Shown here in pieces: positions 1 to 8,700 of a stretch of DNA of 64,000 nt. The stretch covers positions 124,001 to 188,000 of the forward strand of contig JBLXEV010000004.1 in the NCBI GenBank assembly GCA_048262715.1. The letters are read 5' to 3'. This DNA comes from Albirhodobacter sp048262715 (GTDB lineage Bacteria > Pseudomonadota > Alphaproteobacteria > Rhodobacterales > Rhodobacteraceae). Under the pieces are notes generated by a model. That model searched no databases. It saw nothing but the letters and a program-made list of their open reading frames with translations, and was not told the DNA's origin. Position 1 is the first letter of the stretch, and each line of letters opens with the position of its first letter. Both the position numbers and the translations under genes were made by a program.

Positions 1-144
1 GGGATTGAATATTCCCGTGTCGTTGGCGTGATGGGCGCGCTCAATGCGGGTGGCTTCACCAACATCGTGCTGGTCACGGATACGGGCGGGCCCAGTTTGT
101 CAGGTGCTGGCCTCTCCGATGCTGCTCCGCAGGCGGGTAACTGA
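1..144 (+). CDS. tolR: TolR C-terminal end (partial, 5' cut by window edge)
   Basis: An open frame enters at base 1 and stops with TGA at 142-144, giving the last 47 residues of a protein that ends in ...DAAPQAGN. The stretch GFTNIVLVTDTG resembles the C-terminal periplasmic part of TolR/ExbD proteins, where the last strand and helix precede a variable tail. tolA starts only 5 bases later, which matches the usual tolQ-tolR-tolA-tolB-pal order. TolR is the inner-membrane partner that with TolQ uses the proton motive force to energise TolA. The identity rests mainly on this context because the membrane segment lies outside the window. Confidence 0.8.
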   Translation, partial: GIEYSRVVGVMGALNAGGFTNIVLVTDTGGPSLSGAGLSDAAPQAGN

Positions 145-149
145 GGGCG

Positions 150-1409
150 ATGCCCATGATCCGTCCGCACCTTCCCGAAATGTCCCGTGCTGAGAAAATC
201 GGCACGATCGGCTCTGCCGTGCTCCATGTGGTTTTGGTCGCATGGGCTGCGTTCGGCGGGCTATGGTTCCGTGCGAAGCCCTCCGAGCCGATTGAGCTGG
301 CAGAGGTTGCGGTGATGTCCGAGGCGGATTTCGCGGCGATGATGGCGGCGGCTCCCAAGGCCAGCGATACGCCGCCCGCCGCCTTGACCGAGCCTTTGGC
401 ACCGCAAGCCCCTGCCGAAACGGCAGAGCCGGAAACCCAGCCCGAACCGCCCGCGCCCGAAGAGCCCGCGCCCGAGCAATCCGCGCCGGAACAGCCAGCC
501 CCCGATCAGGCGGAAACCCTTCCCGACCTGAGCGATCTTACCCCGCCGACTCCGGCGGAGGTCACGGAAGTGCCGCCAGAGATGATGCAGCCCGTTGAGG
601 TGCCGCAAGAGACCGCCTCGCCGGAGATGTCGCCGCGGCCAAAACCCAAGCCGATTGCGCGCGTGGCCCCCAAGCCTGCTGAAGCGCCGGAACCGGATGC
701 GAAAGTCTCCGATACGGCAGAGGCGCAGACCAAGCCCGACGAGGCCGCAAAGCCCGAAGAGGTAGTCGAGAAGCAGGATGAGGCCGCGCCGCCCGAAGCC
801 ACGACTGAAATCGTGACCGAGGCGACCGAGACAGAGGATAAGCCGGAAACCTCCGCGCCTGCCACCTCTGCGCGTCCGCGCTCCAAACCCGCCAAGCCCG
901 CGGCCCCCGCGCCGACGGAAACCAAAACCGCTGAGACGAAACCGGATGCGCCGAAGCCCGCGAAGCCTTCCAAACCCGCCGCTGCCGCGAGCAGTGACGC
1001 GGTGAACGATGCGCTCGCCGAAGCCTTGGCTGAGCCTGCGCCTGCGAAAACCGGATCGGGCGGCAATGGCTCGCTCGCGTCTGGCCCGCCGGTGACAGCG
1101 GGCGAGAAAGAGGCGCTTATTGTTGATGTGAAGGCCTGCTGGAACGTCGGCGCGCTGTCATCAGAGGCGTTGCGCACCACGGTGGTGATTGGCCTGAGCA
1201 TGAAGCCCGATGGCAAGCCCGATAACACCTCTATCCACCGGATTTCCTATTCCGGCGGCTCCGAGGCGGCGGCCGCTCAGGCTTATGAGGCGGGGCGTCG
1301 TGCGATTATCCGCTGCGGCTCGGACGGTTTCCCGCTGCCTTCGGAGAAATATGACCATTGGCGCGAGATCGAAATTACCTTCGATCCCAATAATATGAGG
1401 ATGAAGTGA
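150..1409 (+). CDS. tolA: TolA, cell envelope energy-transducing protein
   Basis: The 419-residue protein has one N-terminal membrane helix (about residues 20-40) containing the Ser/His pair typical of TolA and TonB anchors. A very long Pro/Ala/Glu/Lys-rich region follows (about 70-300), as expected for a segment that spans the periplasm. The C-terminal globular domain (about 310-419) has two cysteines, in ACWN and IIRCG, resembling the disulfide-bearing TolA domain. TolA carries energy from TolQR across the periplasm to Pal and TolB. The low-complexity middle means sequence similarity to E. coli TolA will be low; the call rests on architecture and on the position between tolR and tolB. The start at 150 lies 5 bases after the tolR stop; a second ATG at 156 is possible. 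Confidence 0.9.
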   Translation: MPMIRPHLPEMSRAEKIGTIGSAVLHVVLVAWAAFGGLWFRAKPSEPIELAEVAVMSEADFAAMMAAAPKASDTPPAALTEPLAPQAPAETAEPETQPEPPAPEEPAPEQSAPEQPAPDQAETLPDLSDLTPPTPAEVTEVPPEMMQPVEVPQETASPEMSPRPKPKPIARVAPKPAEAPEPDAKVSDTAEAQTKPDEAAKPEEVVEKQDEAAPPEATTEIVTEATETEDKPETSAPATSARPRSKPAKPAAPAPTETKTAETKPDAPKPAKPSKPAAAASSDAVNDALAEALAEPAPAKTGSGGNGSLASGPPVTAGEKEALIVDVKACWNVGALSSEALRTTVVIGLSMKPDGKPDNTSIHRISYSGGSEAAAAQAYEAGRRAIIRCGSDGFPLPSEKYDHWREIEITFDPNNMRMK

Positions 1410-1490
1410 TGCACGCTTATGTGAGAACCCCGTGCAGCGCGTCGCAATTCACGTTACAACGAGAAAACCCCTATGCGAGGGAAGCTTGAA

Positions 1491-2804
1491 ATGCTCCGTT
1501 ATCTGACACTTGTTGCCGCTGCCCTGTTCCTCAACGCACCCGCGCCCGCGCAGGCGGAGCCGCTGCGGATCACGCTGGATCAAGGTGTGATCGAGCCGAT
1601 GCCCTATGCCCTGCCGCAATTTGCTGCGGAGGGGGGCGCAGGCCAGCTTGCCGCGCAGATTTCTGATGTTATCCGCGCGGATCTTTCGGGCACGGGGCTG
1701 TTCCGTGAGATCCCTCCCTCGGCTCATATCCAGCAGATCGGATCATTTGATACGCCGGTCTCCTATCCGGATTGGCAGGCGATCAACGCGCAGGCTCTGA
1801 TCACGGGCGCTGTCTCGGCTTCGGGCGGCAAGGTCACGGTGAAATTCTTCCTGCATGATGTGTTCTCCGGCCAGCCTTTGGGCGACGGGATGCAGCTTTC
1901 CGCCTCCGAGGGCTCTTGGCGTCGCTTGGCGCATAAGGTCGCGGATCAGGTCTATTCGCGAATCACGGGCGAAAGCGGCTATTTTGACAGCCGCGTTGTC
2001 TTCGTCTCCGAGCAGGGGCCGAAGAATGCCCGCCTCAAGCGGCTCGCGATCATGGATTACGATGGGGCTGGGGTACAATATCTGACGGATAGCTCGACCA
2101 TCGTTCTGGCACCACGGTTCTCGCCGCAGGGTGACCGCATTTTGTATACCTCGTTCGAGACAGGATTCCCGCAAATCAAGATGCTGGATGTGGCCTCTGT
2201 ATCTGCCCGCGCGCTCGGCTCTGTCGATGGCACGATGGCGTTTGCGCCGCGCTTCTCGCCCGATGGCAATTCGATCATCTATTCGCTCGAGCGGGGCGGG
2301 AACACCGATCTCTACCGCATGAGCGTGAGCGGTGGCGGCGGCTCGCCGTTGACCAACTCGCCCGCGATCGAAACAGCCCCTTCCTATTCCCCCGATGGCA
2401 GCCAGATCGTGTTTGAATCGGATCGCTCTGGCCGTCCGCAGATCTACGTGATGCCCGCAGGTGGCGGGGAGCCGACGCGGATCTCCTTCGGGGAGGGCAG
2501 CTACGGGACCCCGGTTTGGTCGCCGCGCGGCGATATGATTGCTTTCACCAAGCAAAACGCGGGCCGCTTCCACATCGGCGTGATGCGCACGGATGGTTCG
2601 GAAGAGCGCTTGCTGACGGCGGCATTCCTCGATGAAGGCCCAACTTGGGCGCCCAATGGCCGCGTGGTGATGTTCACCCGCGAGACCTCGGGGGCCAGTG
2701 GCGGGGCGACTCTGATGTCGGTCGATATTTCCGGCCGGAACCTCAAAGCGGTCCCGACGCCGAGCGCAGCCTCCGATCCGGCTTGGTCGCCGCTGCTGCC
2801 CTGA
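1491..2804 (+). CDS. tolB: TolB, periplasmic beta-propeller of the Tol-Pal system
   Basis: This is a periplasmic protein of 437 residues with a Sec signal peptide (MLRYLTLVAAALF, cleavage near AQA/EP at residue 22). An N-terminal TolB domain is followed by at least five propeller repeats of the form FSPDG/YSPDG/WSPRG (about residues 200-430). TolB binds Pal and takes part in outer-membrane constriction at division. I placed the start at 1491 because GAGGGAAG at 1477-1484 is well spaced for that ATG; an upstream in-frame ATG at 1473 would add six residues before the signal peptide. It follows tolA by about 80 bases and precedes pal. Confidence 0.96.
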   Translation: MLRYLTLVAAALFLNAPAPAQAEPLRITLDQGVIEPMPYALPQFAAEGGAGQLAAQISDVIRADLSGTGLFREIPPSAHIQQIGSFDTPVSYPDWQAINAQALITGAVSASGGKVTVKFFLHDVFSGQPLGDGMQLSASEGSWRRLAHKVADQVYSRITGESGYFDSRVVFVSEQGPKNARLKRLAIMDYDGAGVQYLTDSSTIVLAPRFSPQGDRILYTSFETGFPQIKMLDVASVSARALGSVDGTMAFAPRFSPDGNSIIYSLERGGNTDLYRMSVSGGGGSPLTNSPAIETAPSYSPDGSQIVFESDRSGRPQIYVMPAGGGEPTRISFGEGSYGTPVWSPRGDMIAFTKQNAGRFHIGVMRTDGSEERLLTAAFLDEGPTWAPNGRVVMFTRETSGASGGATLMSVDISGRNLKAVPTPSAASDPAWSPLLP

Positions 2805-2884
2805 TCACCCTTTCTTGTGGGCGATTCACATCGCCCATTGAACCTGCTAGATTGCTCCAAACAAACCCATAGGCGGAAATAGAT

Positions 2885-3406
2885 ATGGCTCTTACGTCCA
2901 AGTCGCTCCTCGTTATCTCAGCACTGGTCCTCGCGGCCTGTAATAACCCCGACAAATACGGCGATGGTGCCAATGGCGCGGGTGGCCCGCTGGGCAATGG
3001 CTTCGATCAATCGAGCCTTGGCGGCGCAAATGATCCGCGTTCGCCGGCCTATTTCAGCCAGACCGTTGGCGATAAGGTTCTGTTCCCGCTCGACCAATCG
3101 ACCCTGACGCCAGAAGCCCGCACGATCCTTTCGGGTCAGGCGCAATGGCTGATGGCAAACTCCGGCTATAGCGCGATTGTCGAAGGTCACGCCGACGAAA
3201 AGGGCACCCGCGAATATAACCTTGCGCTTGGTGCACGCCGTGCCAACTCAGCGCAGCAATTCCTGATCTCGCAAGGCGTTGCCTCGAACCGTCTGCGCAC
3301 GGTTTCTTACGGCAAAGAGCGCCCGCTTGAGGCCTGCTCGACCGAAGATTGCTACGCGAAGAACCGTCGCGCTGTGACGGTGATCTCGCTCGGCGCTGGT
3401 TCCTGA
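2885..3406 (+). CDS. pal: Pal, peptidoglycan-associated lipoprotein
   Basis: The 173-residue lipoprotein has a lipobox LAAC with the lipidated cysteine at residue 19. An OmpA-type peptidoglycan-binding domain occupies about residues 55-170 and includes VEGHADEKGTREYN followed by LGARRA, the region that contacts meso-diaminopimelate. Pal tethers the outer membrane to the cell wall and is recruited to the septum by Tol. The length is close to the usual 165-180 residues. cpoB begins 11 bases after its stop. Confidence 0.96.
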   Translation: MALTSKSLLVISALVLAACNNPDKYGDGANGAGGPLGNGFDQSSLGGANDPRSPAYFSQTVGDKVLFPLDQSTLTPEARTILSGQAQWLMANSGYSAIVEGHADEKGTREYNLALGARRANSAQQFLISQGVASNRLRTVSYGKERPLEACSTEDCYAKNRRAVTVISLGAGS

Positions 3407-3417
3407 GGGGCTTTGCG

Positions 3418-4248
3418 ATGATGCGGTCTCTGGCTCTCATCGCGGCGCTTGCGCTGGCGGCTCCGGCCGCCGCGCAGGATCAGTCGCTCGCAGACGTGCG
3501 CAACGAGTTGGCACAGCTCTCGGCACAGCTTCAATCGCTGCGCTCCGAGCTTGTGGCCTCGGGCGCGCAGGGGATGCAGGCGGCGGGTGGGGCTTCGGCC
3601 TTGCAGCGGATGGACACGATGGAGGCCTCGCTGATGCGGCTGACATCGCGGACGGAAGAGCTCCAGAACCGCGTTGATCGCGTGGTGAAAGACGGCACGA
3701 ACCGGATCGGGGATCTCGAATTCCGGCTCTGCGAGGCGACTCCGGGCTGCGATATCGGCTCGGTCGGGCAAACGCCAACCTTGGGCGGTGAGGCGGGGGC
3801 CTCTGCCCCTGCGGCGGCCGCGCCCAGTGCTGCCCCTGCTGCCGCATCCAATACCCCATCGCTCGCAATGAACGAACAGGCTGACTTTGACCGGGCCAAG
3901 GAGGTGCTCGGTCAGGGTGACTTTCAGCGCGCCGCTGACCTCTTCGCGACCTTTGCCCAATCCTACCCGGGTGGGCCGCTGACCGGCGAGGCCATGTATC
4001 TTCGTGGTCAAGCGCTGGAGCAGGCAGGCGATACGGGCGGTGCGGCACGGGCATATCTCGATGCGTTTTCGGGGGATCCCGAGGGCGCCTATGCGGCGGG
4101 CAGCCTGTTCAAGCTCGGCACGTCGCTGGCCGCGCTCGGCCAAGTGAACGAAGCTTGCGCGACACTTCGCGAAGTCGGGGCGCGGTTCCCGAGCGCGAGC
4201 GCGACAGTCGATGCGCAGCAGGCGATGCAAACCTACGCCTGCCAATGA
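3418..4248 (+). CDS. cpoB: CpoB (YbgF), TPR-containing Tol-Pal coordinator
   Basis: This 276-residue periplasmic protein has a signal peptide (MMRSLALIAALALAAPAAAQ), a short coiled coil (about 22-75, rich in Leu, Gln and Glu heptads), an Ala/Pro linker, and C-terminal tetratricopeptide repeats (about 155-276) that include NEQADFDRAKEVL. In E. coli, CpoB links Tol-Pal constriction to PBP1B activity. The start is set by tandem ATGs at 3418/3421 behind GAGGGG at the pal stop; a longer in-frame opening from 3349 would overlap pal and lose the signal peptide. It is the last gene of the Tol-Pal group and overlaps the possible upstream start of tilS. Confidence 0.93.
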   Translation: MMRSLALIAALALAAPAAAQDQSLADVRNELAQLSAQLQSLRSELVASGAQGMQAAGGASALQRMDTMEASLMRLTSRTEELQNRVDRVVKDGTNRIGDLEFRLCEATPGCDIGSVGQTPTLGGEAGASAPAAAAPSAAPAAASNTPSLAMNEQADFDRAKEVLGQGDFQRAADLFATFAQSYPGGPLTGEAMYLRGQALEQAGDTGGAARAYLDAFSGDPEGAYAAGSLFKLGTSLAALGQVNEACATLREVGARFPSASATVDAQQAMQTYACQ

Positions 4249-4298
4249 GGCAGGATGATTGCCTTAGCCCTGCGCTTGGGGAGAAGGGCTTGGAGGAC

Positions 4299-5543
4299 AT
4301 GTCGCAGCGATTGAACGCAGCGATCTTGGCAGCGTTCCGATCCGCCGATCTCCCTGAAAACGGGCGGATCGGCGTTGCTGTTTCTGGCGGGTCTGATTCG
4401 CTGGCGCTTCTCTTTCTTCTCGCGGCACGGTTTCCAGTGGCCGCCGTGACGGTGGATCACGGGCTTCGCTCCGAATCGGCTGGCGAAGCGCAGGGCGTCG
4501 CGCGGATCTGCGCGGATCTTGGCGTGTCGCATCAGATCCTGACATGGTCAGGCCCCACGCCGCAGGGCAATCTGATGGATCAAGCGCGGCGCGCGCGGCT
4601 CTCGCTCATCGGGGAATGGGCGCGGGCGCAAGGCATCGCGCATGTCGCGCTTGGCCATACCCAAGACGATCAGGCCGAAACATTCATGATGCGGCTGGCG
4701 CGTGAGTCGGGCCTTGAGGGACTGGCAGGGATGCGCGCGCATTTTGTAGAAGAGGGCGTGACGTGGCACCGCCCGCTTCTGAGCGAGACGCGGGAAAGCT
4801 TGCGGCAGTATTTGCGCATGCTGGGGCAGGACTGGGTCGAGGATCCTAGCAATTCAGACGTAAAATATGAGCGCGTGCGGGTGCGCCAAGCGCTGAAAAC
4901 GATGCGGGATATTGGGGTGACCTCGGCGGCGCTCGCCTCGGTGGTGTCACATCTTGCCCGCGCCGATGCCGCCCTGGCTGAAACACTCAACGCGCTGGCG
5001 GCTGCGCATGTCACAACGCCGATGGGCGATGTGGTGATCGACGCCCGCGCCTTTGCGCAGGCGTTCGGGCCTGAGATGCAGCGGCGAATGATGAATGCCG
5101 CGCTGCGCTGGGTTTCGGGCGCAAGCTATGCGCCGCGCGCTGCCAAGTTGGAGGGGTTTTTAGCCGACTGGTCGCAGCGCAAAGATTGCACGTTGCACGG
5201 CTGCCGAATCCGCATCACGCAAGACAGTATTCGGATCACTCGCGAGTTGAACGCAGTGGCGGATTTGAGGGTGCCGCCGACGGCGCGCTGGGATCGCTGG
5301 TATCTGACCCCGCAGGGCGGAGCCGAGCTTGTTGCGGGCGTGGAGATCGGCGCCTTGGGGGCCACTGGCCTCGCCGACTGTGCGGATTGGCGCACAACGG
5401 GCCATCCGCGCGCGTCGCTTTTGGCCTCTCCGGCGCTATGGCGCGGCGATGAGCTGCTCTGTGCGCCCTTGGCGGGCTATGAAAACGGCTGGAAAGCGCA
5501 ATTAGGCTGCGGCGCATTCGCTCAATCACTATTCAGGCGTTGA
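4299..5543 (+). CDS. tilS: tRNA(Ile)-lysidine synthase TilS
   Basis: TilS uses ATP and lysine to convert C34 of tRNA-Ile(CAU) to lysidine, so that AUA is read as isoleucine. The N-terminal PP-loop motif SGGSDS is clear near residue 28, followed by VDHGLR and the HTQDDQAET motif typical of the family. The start at 4299 gives 414 residues and matches family length. An upstream in-frame ATG at 4245 overlaps the cpoB stop as ATGA and would add 18 residues, so coupling from that start is possible. Confidence 0.93.
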   Translation: MSQRLNAAILAAFRSADLPENGRIGVAVSGGSDSLALLFLLAARFPVAAVTVDHGLRSESAGEAQGVARICADLGVSHQILTWSGPTPQGNLMDQARRARLSLIGEWARAQGIAHVALGHTQDDQAETFMMRLARESGLEGLAGMRAHFVEEGVTWHRPLLSETRESLRQYLRMLGQDWVEDPSNSDVKYERVRVRQALKTMRDIGVTSAALASVVSHLARADAALAETLNALAAAHVTTPMGDVVIDARAFAQAFGPEMQRRMMNAALRWVSGASYAPRAAKLEGFLADWSQRKDCTLHGCRIRITQDSIRITRELNAVADLRVPPTARWDRWYLTPQGGAELVAGVEIGALGATGLADCADWRTTGHPRASLLASPALWRGDELLCAPLAGYENGWKAQLGCGAFAQSLFRR

Positions 5544-5622
5544 ACCTCGGCGCTGAATGCCTATTTTCATGTCAAAGGGTCCGGACACTTCCCGTGGCCC
5601 AAAATCGTTTGGAGGTCTCCCT

Positions 5623-7515
5623 TTGGGTAATGGACGCAATCTCGCCTTATGGGCCGTACTTATCGTGCTTGTTTTGGCGTTGCTCAGCATTTTCGGTGAC
5701 GGGCAAGGGGCGATGAACGCACGCCCGGTGAGCTATTCGGAATTCATCTCGCGTGTCGATAAGGGCGAAGTGAAAGCGGTGAAATTGGATGGCGAGAACG
5801 TCACCTATAATATCGCCGATGGCAGCGCCTATTCCACGATCAAGCCGATTTCCGATCCGATCGCCGAAATGCTGATCGCGAAAGGCGTCGATGTGACCGT
5901 GAAGAAACAGGCGCAATCAGGCTTCATGTCGCTTTTGGGCGTCTGGCTTCCGTTCCTCGTGCTGATCGGTATCTGGATCTTCTTCATGAACCGGATGCAA
6001 GGCGGCGGCAAAGGCGGGGCGATGGGCTTTGGCAAATCCAAGGCCAAGCTCCTGACCGAAAAGCATGGCCGCGTGACGTTTGATGATGTTGCTGGCATCG
6101 ACGAGGCGAAGGAAGAGCTGGAAGAGATCGTTGAATTCCTGCGCAACCCGCAGAAATTCTCGCGTCTTGGTGGCAAGATCCCGAAAGGCGCATTGCTCGT
6201 AGGCCCTCCGGGGACAGGTAAGACACTTCTCGCGCGGGCGATTGCGGGCGAAGCGGGCGTGCCGTTCTTCACCATCTCGGGCTCCGACTTCGTTGAGATG
6301 TTCGTTGGCGTCGGCGCGAGCCGTGTCCGCGATATGTTTGAACAAGCAAAGAAAAACGCGCCCTGCATCGTGTTCATCGACGAAATCGATGCCGTTGGCC
6401 GTGCGCGCGGTGTCGGCATCGGTGGCGGCAATGACGAGCGCGAGCAGACGCTCAACCAGCTCCTTGTGGAGATGGACGGGTTTGAGGCCAATGAGGGGAT
6501 CATCATCATCGCGGCCACCAACCGCCGCGACGTGCTGGACCCTGCGCTGCTGCGTCCCGGTCGTTTTGACCGTCAGATTCACGTGCCGAACCCCGATATC
6601 AAAGGCCGTGAGAAGATCCTCAGCGTGCACGCGCGCAAAGTCCCGCAGGGGCCGGATGTCGATCTGCGTTTGATCGCACGCGGCACGCCCGGTTTCTCGG
6701 GGGCCGATCTGATGAACCTCGTCAATGAGGCTGCTTTGACGGCGGCGCGGGTCGGGCGGCATCAGGTGACCATGGCTGATTTCGAGAGCGCCAAGGATAA
6801 GGTGATGCTCGGTGTGGAGCGCCGCTCGATGGTGCTGACCGCCGATCAGAAAGAGAAAACCGCATGGCATGAAGCGGGCCACGCGATTGTCGGGATTACC
6901 CTGCCAAAATGCGATCCGGTCTATAAGGCGACGATCATCCCGCGCGGCGGAGCCTTGGGGATGGTGGTCTCCTTGCCGGAGATGGACCGCCTGAACATGC
7001 ACAAAGACGAGGCCAAGCAACGCATCGCAATGACGATGGGCGGCAAGGCGGCTGAGATCCTCAAATACGGTGAGGAAGGCGTGTCCAACGGCCCCGCAGG
7101 CGATATTCAGCAGGCGTCTGCCCTTGCACGGGCGATGGTGATGCGTTGGGGCATGTCGGAGAAAATCGGCAATATTGACTATGCTGAGGCGCATGAAGGC
7201 TACACCGGTGGCACGGCGGGCTTCTCGGTGTCGGCCAATACCAAGCAATTGATCGAGGATGAAGTCCGCGAGCTGATCGATGAGGGATACCGGACTGCAC
7301 GTAAGATCTTGGAAGAAAAGTCGGTTGAGTTCGAACGTCTTGCCCTTGGCTTGCTGGAATATGAGACGCTGACCGGCGAAGAAATCACCAAAGTTGTGGC
7401 GGGCGAAGTGCTCGGCGCAATTGAGGATGATCCTGCGCCCGTGCCTTCGGTTTCAGCAATCCCCCGCACCAAACCGGCGGCAAAGCCTGACGATAAAGGC
7501 GAGCCGTCCGCATGA
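5623..7515 (+). CDS. ftsH: ATP-dependent zinc metalloprotease FtsH (TTG start)
   Basis: FtsH is a membrane-anchored AAA+ protease that degrades membrane proteins and regulators. There are two transmembrane helices (about residues 7-25 and 106-124), Walker A GPPGTGKT at about 194-201, Walker B FIDEIDAVG, the second region of homology, and the zinc motif HEAGH at about 416-420. I place the start at TTG 5623, eight bases after a perfect GGAGG (5611-5615). This gives MGNGRNLALW and 630 residues, the usual alphaproteobacterial N-terminus. An in-frame ATG at 5557 would add 22 residues with no good ribosome site. The stop overlaps the next gene as ATGA. Confidence 0.95.
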   Translation: MGNGRNLALWAVLIVLVLALLSIFGDGQGAMNARPVSYSEFISRVDKGEVKAVKLDGENVTYNIADGSAYSTIKPISDPIAEMLIAKGVDVTVKKQAQSGFMSLLGVWLPFLVLIGIWIFFMNRMQGGGKGGAMGFGKSKAKLLTEKHGRVTFDDVAGIDEAKEELEEIVEFLRNPQKFSRLGGKIPKGALLVGPPGTGKTLLARAIAGEAGVPFFTISGSDFVEMFVGVGASRVRDMFEQAKKNAPCIVFIDEIDAVGRARGVGIGGGNDEREQTLNQLLVEMDGFEANEGIIIIAATNRRDVLDPALLRPGRFDRQIHVPNPDIKGREKILSVHARKVPQGPDVDLRLIARGTPGFSGADLMNLVNEAALTAARVGRHQVTMADFESAKDKVMLGVERRSMVLTADQKEKTAWHEAGHAIVGITLPKCDPVYKATIIPRGGALGMVVSLPEMDRLNMHKDEAKQRIAMTMGGKAAEILKYGEEGVSNGPAGDIQQASALARAMVMRWGMSEKIGNIDYAEAHEGYTGGTAGFSVSANTKQLIEDEVRELIDEGYRTARKILEEKSVEFERLALGLLEYETLTGEEITKVVAGEVLGAIEDDPAPVPSVSAIPRTKPAAKPDDKGEPSA

Positions 7516-8285
7516 CACAAGATTGGAGCCCCGAGACATATTCACGGTTTCGGGGCTTCCGTCTGCAACCCGCGCTGGATCTCTTGGCGCGGGTTTATTC
7601 CCTCCCCAAAGGCCCTGTGGTCGACCTTGGTTGTGGCGATGGGGCCGTAGGCCCGGCGCTCAGCGCGCGCTTTACAGATCGCAAGGTGATCGGCGTTGAT
7701 AGCTCCCCTGCGATGCTCACACAGGCAGCGGCCACGGGGGCCTACCATCGCTGTGATCTTGCCGATATCGCCGAATGGCAACCGAGCAAACCGTCCGCGC
7801 TGATCTTCTCGAATGCGGCGCTGCAATGGCTTCCTGACCATTCTGCGCTCTTCCCTAGGCTGGCCGCGATGCTCGCCCCGGGTGGGACGCTGGCCGTGCA
7901 GATGCCGCGGCAATGGGGCGCGCCCTCACATCGCTTCTTGCATGATTTTGCCTGCGAGATGTTTCCCAAAATCTTTGACTTCACCACGTGGCAACCGCCC
8001 GTCGCCGACCCTATGGCTATGATGCGGGTAATTGCGCCACTGGGCGAGGTGAGCTTGTGGGAGACGAAGTACTTCCAACATCTCGCTCCCAAAGCAGACT
8101 GCCATCCGGTGCGGGCCTTCACCGAATCGACTGCCATGCGCCCGTTTGAACAAGCGCTCTCGGCGGCAGAGTTTACCGCCTTCCGTGCGCGCTACGATGC
8201 GGCTTTAGAAGCCGCCTACCCGCGGGAAGCCGATGGCTCCGTCCTGTTCCCGTTCCGGCGTCAGTTCTTTACCGTCATCGTCTGA
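7512..8285 (+). CDS. SAM-dependent methyltransferase, trans-aconitate methyltransferase-like
   Basis: The 257-residue class I methyltransferase has motif I VVDLGCGDG (about residues 42-50) and a following acidic residue in GVDSSPAML. The N-terminus (DWSPETYSRF, then RLQPALDLLARV) and the overall length match Tam, the trans-aconitate 2-methyltransferase, better than other small-molecule methyltransferases. Tam is thought to neutralise spontaneously formed trans-aconitate, an aconitase inhibitor. It overlaps ftsH by four bases (ATGA), so it is probably translated with it. Substrate assignment is by family resemblance only. Confidence 0.8.
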   Translation: MTQDWSPETYSRFRGFRLQPALDLLARVYSLPKGPVVDLGCGDGAVGPALSARFTDRKVIGVDSSPAMLTQAAATGAYHRCDLADIAEWQPSKPSALIFSNAALQWLPDHSALFPRLAAMLAPGGTLAVQMPRQWGAPSHRFLHDFACEMFPKIFDFTTWQPPVADPMAMMRVIAPLGEVSLWETKYFQHLAPKADCHPVRAFTESTAMRPFEQALSAAEFTAFRARYDAALEAAYPREADGSVLFPFRRQFFTVIV

Positions 8286-8394
8286 AGATGACACGCACTC
8301 AGGGTTGAGAAATCCGCCGATCTCTGCGACATGGCAGCAGTCGTTGCCACCAAGCATGGCGCGCGGCGAAGAGTTTCCAAATTGGAGAGATGTC

Positions 8395-8700
8395 GTGAAA
8401 GCGCTCAATACCATCGCAAATATGGCCGATCTACGTTTGCAGATTGATACTTTGGACGCGCAGCTTGTTGGCCTCTTGGCGCAGCGCGTGGCGATGATCG
8501 ACCGCGCCGCAGAGCTGAAGCCCTCTGAGGGATTGCCGGCGCGGATCGAAGCTCGCGTGGAAGATGTTGTGGCTAAAGTGCGCGTAGAGGCGAATAAGAC
8601 AGGGTTTGACGCGGATCTCGCCGAGGAGCTCTGGCGGCGGATTATCGATTGGTCGATTGCGCGCGAAGAAGTCGTTTTGGGAAAAGGAGAGGGCGCATGA
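8395..8700 (+). CDS. Chorismate mutase, AroQ class (GTG start)
   Basis: A small all-helical protein of 101 residues with the pattern RLQIDTLDAQLVGLLAQR followed by AAELK, which carries the arginine and lysine positions of AroQ chorismate mutases. The enzyme rearranges chorismate to prephenate for Phe and Tyr synthesis; some relatives act instead as isochorismate pyruvate lyases. The GTG at 8395 has GGAGAGA at 8384-8390 in front of it, so I prefer it to the upstream ATG at 8356 or the long opening that overlaps the methyltransferase. Its stop overlaps the folD start (ATGA). Confidence 0.82.
   Translation: MKALNTIANMADLRLQIDTLDAQLVGLLAQRVAMIDRAAELKPSEGLPARIEARVEDVVAKVRVEANKTGFDADLAEELWRRIIDWSIAREEVVLGKGEGA

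Noticed and set aside
4155..4298. Longest upstream extension of tilS
   Set aside because: It overlaps cpoB for almost 100 bases and adds residues outside the TilS family. The ATG at 4245 remains possible and is noted there.
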